NCBI RefSeq assembly: GCF_021168455.1
Contig: NZ_JAJOZR010000011.1
Location: 1-64,000, forward strand
Length of the DNA: 64,000 nucleotides
Direction: 5' to 3'
From: Ferranicluibacter quercicola
GTDB lineage: Bacteria; Pseudomonadota; Alphaproteobacteria; Rhizobiales; Rhizobiaceae
In this document: piece by piece, positions 16,445 through 24,843 of the stretch
How the letters are laid out: each line of letters opens with the position of its first letter
Numbering within the stretch: position 1 is the stretch's first letter
Translations under genes and position numbers: made by a program
The notes under the pieces: generated by a model
Database searches by the model: none
Seen by the model: the letters and a program-made list of their open reading frames with translations, nothing else
What the model was told of the DNA's origin: nothing

Positions 16445-18619
16445 CTACCAGCTGTATTTGAGCGAGCCGATGACGGTGCGGCCCTGATCACGATAGCAGA
16501 AGCCGCCCGAGCAGACGGCATCGCGCCGGTCAAAAAGGTTGGTTGCGTTGACCTGCAGCTTCAGCCCCTCGTATTTCTTGTCGATCGCGGCAAAATCGTA
16601 ATGCACGGCGGCATCGAACAGAACCCGCGAGGAATTCTTCACCGTGTTGATGTCGTTGCCGAAGCTCGAGCCGATGAAGCGCGCGCCGGCCCCGACGCCC
16701 AGCCCATGCGCGAACGTATCTTCCGGCATGTCGTAGTTCGCCCAGACCGAGGCCATGTGCAACGGAACCGACGAGACGAAATTGCCCTGGCTGTCCGCCG
16801 GCCCCTCGATGATCTTCATGTGCGTGTAGGTGTAGGACGCCGTCAGCGAGAGGCCGTTGTCGAGGCTGGTCGTTGCCTCCAGCTCCAGCCCGCGCGAGCG
16901 CAGCTTGCCGCGCTGGACCTGGATATTCTCAGGCCCCGTCGGCAGGTTGACGACTTCGTAATAGAGGCCGTTGTCCTGATCGATGTTGAACAGGGCGGCG
17001 GTCAGGAGCGTATTGCTGTCGGGCAGCAGATATTTCACGCCGATTTCCTGCTGCTGGCTCTCCGTCGGGTCGAAGGGCCGGCGCGTTTCCTGATTGATGC
17101 CGGCATTGGGCGAGAAGGCCGTGGAGTAGCTTGCATAGGGTGCGAGGCCGAAATCGGTCTCGTAGGTCAGGCCGATGCGGCCGGAAAACGCCTTGTCGCG
17201 CTGCGAGGTGGTGGTCGTGTCGCCGCTTGCCAGCACGGTGTCGTCGGTGTCCGTATTCACCCAGTCGTAGCGGCCGCCGAGCGTCAGCGTCCAGGCATCG
17301 TAGCGGATCTGGTCCTGGACATAGGTGCCGATCTGCCACTGGTCCTGAACGGTGCGGGTGGAGAAGGGAATGGGATCCACATCGCGCCCGGCATTCGGGT
17401 TTGCGGTATCGAGCGGCGGCGCCGTTCCGGTGCCGTCGAGCGAGCGATAGCGCAGCTTCTGAAAATCGACGCCCAGGAGGAGGGTATGGTCGAGCGCTCC
17501 GGTCGCGAACGTCGCTTCGATCTGGTTGTCGATGACGCCGGTCGTGAGGCGCTCGTCGAAGGTTCCGGCGCTGCTGTCGAGCAACGTCGGGTCGAGCGCG
17601 TTGGGCGCATAGGCGAAGGCATAATCGGCATCGATGTTGAGGGTCGAGAGGCGGGCGTTCTGGCGGAAGACGAAGACGTCGTTCAGCCGGTGCTCGAACT
17701 CGTAGCCGACCCGCGCCTGCTTCTGGACGGAATCGTTGAAATCCGGATTGCCGCCGAAGATATCGGTGACCTTGCCGGTCAGCGGATCGTTGTAATAGGC
17801 GGCCGTGCCACCGGATCTCGTCCGGGAATACTCGCCGAGAAGGGTGAGCTTGGTGTCTTCGTCGGGCTTCCAGGTGATCGCGGGCGCGATGTAGGCGCGG
17901 TCGTCGGAAACGGAGACCTGTTCGGTATCGGCATCGCGCAGCAGGCCGGTCAGGCGGTAATAGACCGGGTCGGTTTCGTTGATCGGACCGGAGAGGTCGA
18001 ACTGGCCCTGATAGCGCTGGTTCGTGCCGTATTGCAGTTCGATCTCGCGCAGCGGCTCGATCGTCGGGCGCTTCGTGATCAGGTTGTAGAGACCGCCGGC
18101 GCCGGATGCGCCGTAAAGGGCGGAGGACGGTCCGCGCAGGATCGAGACGCCTTCGAGCCCGTAGGGTTCCGTCTTGAAGAGCGAGGAGCCCGCGCCCGGC
18201 TGGCGCAGGTTGTCGCGGAAGATGCCGGTATAGGTGACGTCGAAGCCGCGGACGGAAAAGCTGTCGAAGCGCGGGTCGAAGCCGAAAGCACCGACGCGCG
18301 TGCCGGGCGTGTAGCCGAGGGTTTCCTGAAGCGACTGCGGATTGCGGTCCTCAAGCTGCGCCTCCGTGACCGAGGAGATGGATTGCGGCGTCTGGAGGAA
18401 GGGCGTGTCCGTCTTCGCGCCGGTCGCGCTCGCCGTCCCGACATAGCCATCGCCGGTGATGACGCCGCCGCTGCCGCCGGTGACGACGATCTCTTCCAGC
18501 ACCGTCGCTTGGCCTGTGGCTGCGTCCTGTGCAGAGGCCGTGCCTGTAAAGGAAAGGCCGATGGCGAGAATCGATGTGCTGGTGACGAGGGCGGAGCGAA
18601 GCGGAAAACGACGGGGCAT
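16445..18619 (-). CDS. TonB-dependent siderophore receptor
   Basis: The 724-residue outer-membrane receptor has a signal peptide ending near TASAQ, a TonB-box-like segment (LEEIVVTGG), a plug domain (SVTEAQLEDRNPQSL, VSILRGPSSALYGASGAGG) and a 22-strand barrel ending in the aromatic residue W (GSLKYSW), as needed for outer-membrane insertion. The plug is of the ferrichrome/hydroxamate class (FhuA/FoxA-like), and the fhuF neighbour supports hydroxamate or similar ferric siderophore uptake. It is the first gene of the operon; an iron-box-like site lies 25 bases upstream. Confidence 0.92.
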   Translation of the reverse strand: MPRRFPLRSALVTSTSILAIGLSFTGTASAQDAATGQATVLEEIVVTGGSGGVITGDGYVGTASATGAKTDTPFLQTPQSISSVTEAQLEDRNPQSLQETLGYTPGTRVGAFGFDPRFDSFSVRGFDVTYTGIFRDNLRQPGAGSSLFKTEPYGLEGVSILRGPSSALYGASGAGGLYNLITKRPTIEPLREIELQYGTNQRYQGQFDLSGPINETDPVYYRLTGLLRDADTEQVSVSDDRAYIAPAITWKPDEDTKLTLLGEYSRTRSGGTAAYYNDPLTGKVTDIFGGNPDFNDSVQKQARVGYEFEHRLNDVFVFRQNARLSTLNIDADYAFAYAPNALDPTLLDSSAGTFDERLTTGVIDNQIEATFATGALDHTLLLGVDFQKLRYRSLDGTGTAPPLDTANPNAGRDVDPIPFSTRTVQDQWQIGTYVQDQIRYDAWTLTLGGRYDWVNTDTDDTVLASGDTTTTSQRDKAFSGRIGLTYETDFGLAPYASYSTAFSPNAGINQETRRPFDPTESQQQEIGVKYLLPDSNTLLTAALFNIDQDNGLYYEVVNLPTGPENIQVQRGKLRSRGLELEATTSLDNGLSLTASYTYTHMKIIEGPADSQGNFVSSVPLHMASVWANYDMPEDTFAHGLGVGAGARFIGSSFGNDINTVKNSSRVLFDAAVHYDFAAIDKKYEGLKLQVNATNLFDRRDAVCSGGFCYRDQGRTVIGSLKYSW

Positions 18620-18643
18620 GCGACCTATCTCTCGGTGAAAAGA

Positions 18644-18658
18644 TGATTTTCACTATCA
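18644..18658. promoter_or_regulatory. Candidate iron-responsive operator (RirA-type IRO box)
   Basis: TGATTTTCACTATCA fits TGA-N9-TCA, the binding motif described for the rhizobial iron regulator RirA. It lies 25 bases upstream of the TonB receptor start, where a bound repressor would block the promoter under iron-replete conditions. Confidence 0.45.
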
Positions 18659-18674
18659 AGATTCCGTCACAATG

Positions 18675-18717
18675 ACAGCCCTAAAACATGATTATTATGT
18701 TCATGTTTAAGGGCTGT
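18675..18717. repeat. 17-bp inverted repeat upstream of the TonB receptor gene
   Basis: ACAGCCCTAAAACATGA (18675-18691) and TCATGTTTAAGGGCTGT (18701-18717) pair at 16 of 17 positions around a nine-base AT loop. It lies between msrA and the receptor gene on the minus strand. There is no T run after it, so it may be either a weak msrA terminator or an operator of the iron uptake operon. Confidence 0.55.
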
Positions 18718-18788
18718 GGGAATTTCGCAACGCTCAACTTACTGAGACACGCGAAGGCACGATACCCGGAGGCGTCCCTCAGAGGCGT

Positions 18789-19520
18789 TCAGCCTTTGGC
18801 CTGCGAGACCAGCGCCGGCTTGTCGCGGTAGGTTTCCGGGAAGATGGTCTTGAGGTTCTCGATCTTCGGCAGATCGTTATAGACGATATAGGGATAATCC
18901 GGATTGAGGGTCAGGAAGTCCTGGTGATAGGCCTCGGCCGTGTAGAAACCCTTGAGATCGGCAACCTCCGTCACGACCTTGTCCGGGAACACCTCCGCCT
19001 TGTCGAGCTGCGCCACATAGGCGTCGGCGACCTTCTTCTGCTCGGGGCTGAGCGTGAAGATGGCCGAGCGATACTGCGTGCCGTGATCGGGGCCCTGGAA
19101 ATTCAGCTGCGTCGGATTGTGCGCGACGGAGAAGAAGATCTGCAGCAGCTGGCCGTAGCTGACCTGTGCGGGATCATAGGTCACCTCGACCGCTTCGGCA
19201 TGACCGGTCCTGCCGCCGCTGACGGTTTCGTAGGAGGCCGTTTCCTTCGAGCCGCCGGAATAGCCGGAGACGGCGTTGGTGACGCCCTTCACATGCTGGA
19301 AGACGCCTTGAACACCCCAGAAACAGCCGCCCGCGAAGACGGCCTTCTCGGTCTTGGCCGACGTCTTCTCGTCGATGCTCGGCGGTGGAATGACCACGGC
19401 GTCCTCGGCGGCGCCGGCGCGCACCGCCGTGACGGCGATGATGAGGGCGGTCAGCGCGAAGGCGCCGAGAACGCCGCCTGTCAGATTGCGGCGGAGATGG
19501 GAACGGGCGGTTTTGGACAT
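18789..19520 (-). CDS. msrA: Peptide-methionine (S)-S-oxide reductase, membrane-anchored or exported
   Basis: The 243-residue MsrA repairs oxidised methionine (S-epimer). The catalytic motif GCFWG is at residues 65-69 (Cys66), followed by SGYSGG and the family block GRTGHAEAVEVTYDP. An N-terminal hydrophobic stretch (VLGAFALTALIIAVTAVRAGA) precedes the domain, so it probably works in the periplasm, unlike the cytosolic form. The start at 19520 has AGGGATTG upstream; the 33 residues before it in the longer frame are unlike MsrA. It is a single gene; the region upstream to 19905 carries palindromes only. Confidence 0.92.
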   Translation of the reverse strand: MSKTARSHLRRNLTGGVLGAFALTALIIAVTAVRAGAAEDAVVIPPPSIDEKTSAKTEKAVFAGGCFWGVQGVFQHVKGVTNAVSGYSGGSKETASYETVSGGRTGHAEAVEVTYDPAQVSYGQLLQIFFSVAHNPTQLNFQGPDHGTQYRSAIFTLSPEQKKVADAYVAQLDKAEVFPDKVVTEVADLKGFYTAEAYHQDFLTLNPDYPYIVYNDLPKIENLKTIFPETYRDKPALVSQAKG

Positions 19521-19812
19521 AGGGCAATCCCTGAGGGCGCGGATGGCGGAGGAGCCTGACGACGCGCCGCGACGTTGCGGATATGCACGGACTGTGAGCC
19601 CATCGCCGACCGCCGTCAAATCGCGTTTTCGTGTAGTCTGGCAGCGATGGCGACGGGCGGGAAGAGGCGACGTTGATACTTTGAGTCAAGGCGCTCGCCT
19701 GACGCTTCAACGGCGCGGGATTGTCGAATCATCCGAATCGCTTGCGCGCTTTCGTTGAGGTCGTGAGTCTCGTGTCGGCGTGACGTGATGTGTTTTCCAT
19801 GCTTTGAAAACG

Positions 19813-19852
19813 GCGATGGCGTCCGATGTCTCGAGACGTCGGACGCCATCGC
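19813..19852. repeat. 40-base near-perfect palindrome
   Basis: GCGATGGCGTCCGA pairs perfectly with TCGGACGCCATCGC over 14 bp, and the 12 bases between contain the palindrome GTCTCGAGAC, so 38 of 40 bases are palindromic. A second stem (GGAGCCC / GGGCTCC, 19868-19898) sits between it and the ribH stop. The pair lies 50-90 bases beyond the ribH stop and probably ends that transcript. The rest of 19521-19905 holds no gene that I can see. Confidence 0.55.
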
Positions 19853-19905
19853 TTTCGATCCAAGGCAGGAGCCCACCGCCTCGGGAGCAGCGGGCTCCCG
19901 TCTTA

Positions 19906-20391
19906 TCAGGCGGTCGCTTCTGCCGGAACGAGCGCGATCTCCGCACGGGCTGCCAGCAGCTGGCGCACGGCATTGGCCGCTTCGGCACCCTTGATCACGA
20001 AGTGATCCGTGAAGAAGCGGATATGGGCTTCCGATTCCTGGAAGTGATGCGGCGTCAGGACGGCGGAGAGGACGGGAACGCCGGTGTCGAGAGAGACGCG
20101 CACCATGCCGTCGAGCACGGTGGACGCCACGAAGTCGTGGCGGTATATGCCGCCGTCGACCACGAAGGCGGTGCCGAGGATGGCCGAGAAGCGGCCGGTC
20201 TTTGCCAGCGTCTGGGCGTGAAGCGGGATTTCGAGCGCGCCGGGCACGTCGAAGATCTCGATATCGGCCGCATTGCCGCCGAGTTCCTGCCAGCGCGCGG
20301 CGAACGCGTTGACGCACTGATCGACGATGGCGGCGTGCCAGCGTGCGCGGATGATGGCGATTTTCTGTGAGGGATGGGATGCGATGGTCAT
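19906..20391 (-). CDS. ribH: 6,7-dimethyl-8-ribityllumazine synthase, RibH2 type
   Basis: The 161-residue enzyme makes the riboflavin precursor lumazine from a ribityl-amino-uracil and dihydroxybutanone phosphate. It has the family blocks IIRARWHAAIVDQCVN, VPGALEIPLHAQTL and the conserved PHHF-containing C-terminal half (VLTPHHFQESEAHIRFF). The length and divergence from canonical RibH1, and the solitary location behind an FMN riboswitch, fit the RibH2 (decameric) isozyme known from Rhizobiales such as Brucella and Mesorhizobium. The rest of the riboflavin pathway is not in the window. Confidence 0.88.
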   Translation of the reverse strand: MTIASHPSQKIAIIRARWHAAIVDQCVNAFAARWQELGGNAADIEIFDVPGALEIPLHAQTLAKTGRFSAILGTAFVVDGGIYRHDFVASTVLDGMVRVSLDTGVPVLSAVLTPHHFQESEAHIRFFTDHFVIKGAEAANAVRQLLAARAEIALVPAEATA

Positions 20392-20480
20392 GCAAGTGGC
20401 CTTTCAAGGGTTAGCCGTTCGACGGGATCCCTTGGGCGAACACGCGGACATGGCGCAGCCCTGCCGGGCCGTGACCTGCC

Positions 20481-20639
20481 GTTTGCTCTCTTTCATCCGG
20501 ACTATACCGTCGGCTCCGGAGTCACACCGGATCTGCTGACCTTCCTGCCGCCCGGCACGATGCGGGAGACCGGAAGCGCTCGCGGGCTTCAGGCATTTCC
20601 GCCTGTTACCGCCGGTGGGGAATTTCGCCCCGCCCTGAG
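20481..20639 (-). promoter_or_regulatory. FMN riboswitch (RFN element)
   Basis: On the minus strand the RFN consensus is clear: AGGGCGGGGCGAAATTCCCC, ACCGGCGGTAA, GCCCGCGAGCG, GGTCAGCAGATCCGGTGTGA, CTCCGGAGCCGACGGTATAG and a closing GTCCGGATGAAAGAGA. It ends 90 bases before the ribH start; FMN binding should reduce ribH expression. The remaining bases up to 20719 hold no gene. Confidence 0.95.
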
Positions 20640-20719
20640 AACGTACGAGGGTGACTATAAGCACCTGCAGCAAACCGTCAAATCCGCTTTGTTTCATGCG
20701 GACGGGTTTTTGAAGAAAA

Positions 20720-21781
20720 CTATTCCCTGACGATGAGAAGATCGCCGGCCGTGAAGCGCAGGGTCACCGTGTCCCCGATCGCCGGCGGTTTCAGGCCGGG
20801 ATTGTTGAACATGTCGAAGGAGATAACGCTGTCGGCAATCTTCATGCGGGTGCGGATGACCGAGCCGAGGAAGTTGGTGGCGACGACCGTGCCGGTGAGG
20901 GCGGTGTCGCCCTTGGCATCCGGCGCAATGGAGCCGGCTTCCGGCCGGAGTGCCAGCGAGACGGTGTCGCCGGCCTTCGCGGCGCCGAGCGGCTCGCGCA
21001 GTGTGATGGCTTGATCGCCGATGGCGATACGGTTGGCTGCGGGATCGACCACCTTGGCGTCGATCAGGTTCAGCGTTCCAACGAAGGAGGCGACGAAGCG
21101 GGTTGCGGGGCGATTGTAGATCTCGAACGGCGTGCCGATCTGGTCGGCGCGTCCGGCATTCATGATGACGATGCGATCGGAGATCGACAGCGCCTCTTCC
21201 TGGTCGTGGGTAACGAAGACGGTGGTGATACCCAGCTGCTGCTGGATCATGCGGATCTCCTCGCGCAGCGAAACGCGGATCTTGGCGTCGAGCGCCGAGA
21301 GCGGCTCGTCGAGCAGGAGAACCTGCGGCTTGGGGGCCAGCGCGCGGGCCAGCGCCACGCGCTGCTGCTGTCCGCCCGACATCTGGTAGGGGTAGCGGTC
21401 CGCCAGGTGCTCGAGGTGGATCAGCGCCAGCATTTCCTTGACGCGGCTGTCGATGTCGGCCTTCGGGGCGCCGGCGACCTTCAGGCCGAAGGCGACATTG
21501 TCGCGGACCGTCATGTTGGGAAACAGGGCATAGGCCTGGAAGACCATGCCGATATTGCGCTGGTTGGGTTTCAGCTCGTTCTGGTTCCGGCCGTTGATCA
21601 TGATGGTGCCGGAGGAGGGCGTCTCGAAGCCGGCGATCATCCGCAGCACCGTCGTCTTGCCGCAACCGGACGGCCCGAGGAACGAAACGAATTCGCCCTT
21701 CTCGATCGCCATGTCGAAGTCGTGGACGACCTGCGTCTGGCCAAAGGATTTCCGGATGTGGGTCAGGGTAAGAAACGACAT
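20720..21781 (-). CDS. ABC transporter ATP-binding protein
   Basis: The 353-residue ATPase (MSFLTLTHIRKSFGQ) has Walker A GPSGCGKT, signature SGGQQQR, Walker B VLLLDEP, the H-loop in FVTHDQEEAL and a C-terminal TOBE domain (ITLREPLGAAKAGDTVSLALRPE), the layout of the polyamine/iron/aminoethylphosphonate importer class. It is the last gene of a four-gene minus-strand operon (binding protein, two permeases, ATPase). The start at 21781 lies 14 bases after the permease stop; an earlier frame start at 21862 would overlap the permease. Confidence 0.9.
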   Translation of the reverse strand: MSFLTLTHIRKSFGQTQVVHDFDMAIEKGEFVSFLGPSGCGKTTVLRMIAGFETPSSGTIMINGRNQNELKPNQRNIGMVFQAYALFPNMTVRDNVAFGLKVAGAPKADIDSRVKEMLALIHLEHLADRYPYQMSGGQQQRVALARALAPKPQVLLLDEPLSALDAKIRVSLREEIRMIQQQLGITTVFVTHDQEEALSISDRIVIMNAGRADQIGTPFEIYNRPATRFVASFVGTLNLIDAKVVDPAANRIAIGDQAITLREPLGAAKAGDTVSLALRPEAGSIAPDAKGDTALTGTVVATNFLGSVIRTRMKIADSVISFDMFNNPGLKPPAIGDTVTLRFTAGDLLIVRE

Positions 21782-21795
21782 GGAGCCTGTGACCT

Positions 21796-22584
21796 TTATG
21801 CCTTGGCGGGGGCGGACTTGCCAAAGCGCGAGACGAGATTGAGGAGGCCCATGGAGAGCCATGTGATGGAGAAGGCGATGACGGCGAGCGCCGACGGCTC
21901 ATAGGCCTTGTTGGCACCGACGAGCTGAAGGTAGGGGCCGAAGGCCGGACGGTTGAGGAGGGCCGCCATGGTGAACTCGCCCATGACGATGGCGAGCGTG
22001 ATGAAGGCGCCGGAGAGCACGCCGCTCATGACGTTGGGGAAGATGCAGCGGAAGAGGATGGTCGCCCAGTTGGCGCCGAGGCTCTGGGCTGCCTCCGTCA
22101 GCGTGCGCACGTCGATGGCGCGCATGGCGGTATCGACGGCCTTGTACATATAGGGCAGCGACAGGGTGATGTAGGAGAAGACCAGCAGGATGTTCGTGCC
22201 CGTCGTCGAGCCGGTCAGCGGCAGGACGGAGGAGGAATTGTAGAGGCGCAGATAGCCGAACACGATGACGATGGCCGGGATGACCAGCGGAAGCAAGGTG
22301 ATGAACTCGACCACCGGCCGCATCTGCGGCAGGCGCAGACGCACCCAGTAGGCCGTGGGGACCACCAGCAGCATGCCGAAAACGATGGTGAGCAGAGCCA
22401 TCATCATGGAATAGCCGAAGGTCTCGCGGAACTGCATGTCCGAGAACACGGAGCGATAGGCGTCGAAGGAATATTCGCCGCGGCGCATGCGCAGCGAGAA
22501 TTCGAAGGTGGCGATGAGGGGGATGACGAAGTAGCTCGCCCCGATGGCCATGGCGATCCAGGCGCCGATGCGGTTGGTCTTCAT
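21796..22584 (-). CDS. ABC transporter permease
   Basis: The 262-residue permease has about six helices and an EAA loop (LTEAAQSLGANWATILFRCIFPN). The start at 22584 overlaps the stop codon of the preceding permease gene (ATGA), a sign of translational coupling; the longer frame to 22902 is spurious. It forms the channel with the protein encoded at 22581-23486. Confidence 0.9.
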   Translation of the reverse strand: MKTNRIGAWIAMAIGASYFVIPLIATFEFSLRMRRGEYSFDAYRSVFSDMQFRETFGYSMMMALLTIVFGMLLVVPTAYWVRLRLPQMRPVVEFITLLPLVIPAIVIVFGYLRLYNSSSVLPLTGSTTGTNILLVFSYITLSLPYMYKAVDTAMRAIDVRTLTEAAQSLGANWATILFRCIFPNVMSGVLSGAFITLAIVMGEFTMAALLNRPAFGPYLQLVGANKAYEPSALAVIAFSITWLSMGLLNLVSRFGKSAPAKA

Positions 22585-23486
22585 TTCTGCCACCTCTCGG
22601 CGCGCATGCGCAGCATGAGGTAAAGCACGTTGGAGAGCCCGGTGATGACGATCATGCCGAGCGCGATGGCGTAGCCCAGGTTCGGATTGTGCAGCACGTC
22701 GCCGCGGATCTGCGCATAGAGCAGGATGGGCACGATGTTGAGAGAACTGCCCGTCAGCGCATAGGCCGTGGCGATGGCGCCGAAGGCGTTGGCGAACAGC
22801 AGAAGCGTGGTGCCGAGCAGGCTCGGCCACAGGATCGGCAGGGCGACCATGGTCCAGTATTGCCGGTTGGTCGCGCCGAGAATCTCGGAAGCTTCGCGCC
22901 ATTCCTTCTTCATGCCGTCAAGGGCCGGCGTGAGGATCAGTACCATCAGCGGGATCTGGAAATACATATAGGTGAGCGTCAGGCCGGTGAAGCTCAGGAG
23001 ATTGAAGCCGGTCGAATAGAGATTGAACCCGAACCAGTCGCGCAGGAGCACCGTGGCGAGCCCGGTGCGGCCGAGGGTGGCGAGGAAGGCGAAGGCGAGG
23101 GGGACGCCCGCGAAGTTGGAGGCAACCCCGGAGAAGGTGAGGAGCGTCGAGCGCACCGAGGCCGGCAGCCCGCCGAGCACCACGGCCCAGGCAAGGAAGA
23201 AGCCGATGAACGCGCCGCCGAGAGCGGCGGCAAGCGAGATGCGGATCGAGATCCAGTAGGCGGACAAAATGGACGGGGTGAAAAGGTCGGAGATGTTCTT
23301 GAGCGTCAGCTGGCCGTCCGGCGTGAAGAAGGCGCCGATGACGAGATAGAAAGTCGGCGCCAGCAGGAAGAGCAAAGCAAAGAGCATGAAGGGCGCGATG
23401 CCCAGCCAGTCGATGATCCGGTCCTTGGTGATGATCGGGCCCGATCTCGGTATCGGCGCTGTCGCTGTGCTGATCGGTGGGCTCAT
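22581..23486 (-). CDS. ABC transporter permease
   Basis: The 301-residue first permease has about six helices and an EAA loop (WREASEILGATNRQYWTMVALPI). It follows the binding protein gene by 94 bases that contain a strong hairpin, and overlaps the second permease by four bases. Its fold is that of the putrescine/iron(III)/phosphonate-type importers; the ligand is not clear from this subunit. Confidence 0.9.
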   Translation of the reverse strand: MSPPISTATAPIPRSGPIITKDRIIDWLGIAPFMLFALLFLLAPTFYLVIGAFFTPDGQLTLKNISDLFTPSILSAYWISIRISLAAALGGAFIGFFLAWAVVLGGLPASVRSTLLTFSGVASNFAGVPLAFAFLATLGRTGLATVLLRDWFGFNLYSTGFNLLSFTGLTLTYMYFQIPLMVLILTPALDGMKKEWREASEILGATNRQYWTMVALPILWPSLLGTTLLLFANAFGAIATAYALTGSSLNIVPILLYAQIRGDVLHNPNLGYAIALGMIVITGLSNVLYLMLRMRAERWQK

Positions 23487-23519
23487 CGGCGAGCTTTCGT
23501 TGGGGAGGGCGTATCGGAG

Positions 23520-23545
23520 GCCTCTCCGCGCGAACGCGGAGAGGC
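23520..23545 (-). repeat. Intra-operon hairpin between binding protein and permease genes
   Basis: GCCTCTCCGC and GCGGAGAGGC form a perfect 10-bp stem with a six-base loop. Such stems after a binding protein gene commonly protect the upstream message from 3' decay, letting the periplasmic component be made in excess. Confidence 0.55.
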
Positions 23546-23580
23546 GGTGTCATATCGGTCTCTGCGACCGCTCGGGCACT

Positions 23581-24684
23581 TTACTTGACGTTGGCGCCGA
23601 CGACGCTGTCCCACTTGCCGGTGATTTCGGCCTTGCCAGCGGCCTGCTCTTCGAGCGTCGGAAACACGGCCTTTTCGTAGGACGCGGCCGGCGGCAGCTT
23701 GTCGAGCAGCTCCTTCGGGATTTTGTTGTTCTTGGCGAGATCGTTGAAGCGGATCGGGTGGCAGTAACCCTTCAGCCAGCCGAGCTGACCTTCGTCGGAG
23801 TAGAGATACTCCATCCACAGCTTGGCGGCGTTCGGATGCGGTGCGAAAGCCGAGATGGCCTGGACGTAGACGCCGGCGACGACGCCCGTCGCGGGAACGA
23901 CGACCTCGAAGGGCGGGTTGCCGTTGAGGCTTTCGCCCCAGGAGAGCGCGTTATAGTCCCAGGCGATGATGATCGGCGTCGAGCCCTGGGCGAAGGGTGC
24001 CGCCTTGCCGACGACGGGAACGAAGTTGCCGCTCTTGTTCAGTTCGGAGAAGAAGGCGAGGCCTTCGGCGCCGGCCTTGGTCGCGTCGCCGCCAGCGGCG
24101 GACAGGCCTGCGGCGTACACGCCCTGAACGGCCTGGTTTGCCGAACGCGGATCACCCGCAAGCGCGACGGCATTGGCATAGTCGCTCTTCTTCAGATCGG
24201 CCCAGTCCTTCGGGGACTCCTTCACGAGGTCCTTGTTCACGAGGAACGAGAGAACGCCGTAATAATCGCCGTACCAGTAGCCGTCGGCATCCTTGGCGCT
24301 ATCGGGGATCGAGTCCCAGGTGGAGACCTTGTAGGGCTGGATCAGGCCTTCGGCCTTGGCCGACGGGCCGAAGGACAGGCCGACGTCGATCACGTCCGGC
24401 GCCTGCGGACCGGTATTGCCCTTGTTGGCCTTGATGGCCTCGATCTCGTCGCCGGAACCGGCGTCGGGGTTCAGCTCGTTGACCTCGAGACCGTACTTGG
24501 CCTTGAAGCCCGCGATGACGTCGCCGTAGCCACACCAGCTGTGGGGGAGCGCGATGGTGGTGAGCGTGCCTTCCTTCTTGGCGGCGGCGATCAGGTCTGC
24601 GCTCGGCTCGGCAGCGGCAAGCGCCGTGGAGGCGACGAGCATCGCCGATGTCAGCGACAGAAGGCGGTGGGTCTTTGACAGCAC
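23581..24684 (-). CDS. ABC transporter periplasmic substrate-binding protein, family 1
   Basis: The 367-residue protein has a Sec signal (LLSLTSAMLVASTALAAAEP) and a type II binding fold with SADLIAAAKKEGTLTTIALP and the C-terminal AFAPHPNAAKLWMEYLYSDEGQ block, typical of FbpA/AfuA/phosphonate-type binding proteins. The start codon is GTG at 24684, supported by AAGGAG seven bases upstream. It is the first gene of the operon and lies next to an RpiR regulator and a catabolic operon, so it may bring in that pathway's substrate, but the ligand is unknown. Confidence 0.88.
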   Translation of the reverse strand: MLSKTHRLLSLTSAMLVASTALAAAEPSADLIAAAKKEGTLTTIALPHSWCGYGDVIAGFKAKYGLEVNELNPDAGSGDEIEAIKANKGNTGPQAPDVIDVGLSFGPSAKAEGLIQPYKVSTWDSIPDSAKDADGYWYGDYYGVLSFLVNKDLVKESPKDWADLKKSDYANAVALAGDPRSANQAVQGVYAAGLSAAGGDATKAGAEGLAFFSELNKSGNFVPVVGKAAPFAQGSTPIIIAWDYNALSWGESLNGNPPFEVVVPATGVVAGVYVQAISAFAPHPNAAKLWMEYLYSDEGQLGWLKGYCHPIRFNDLAKNNKIPKELLDKLPPAASYEKAVFPTLEEQAAGKAEITGKWDSVVGANVK

Positions 24685-24843
24685 GAAAGTCTCCTTGGGT
24701 TTGTCAGGCCGGGGTTTCCGACCCGGTGGGTCAAGCGATAGAGCGGCGTCATGAAGCTTCTATGACAGACGCGGTGGACAGTTTCAGGCTTCGTCTTCCG
24801 GCTAACCCCAGTCTTCAGGGTTTTTGTCGCAGGGTCTCCGGCG

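Noticed and set aside
16601..18646. Very long plus-strand frame antisense to the TonB receptor
   Set aside because: Antisense frames of this length are common in high-GC DNA; the minus-strand reading has unmistakable receptor motifs and the plus-strand one has none.
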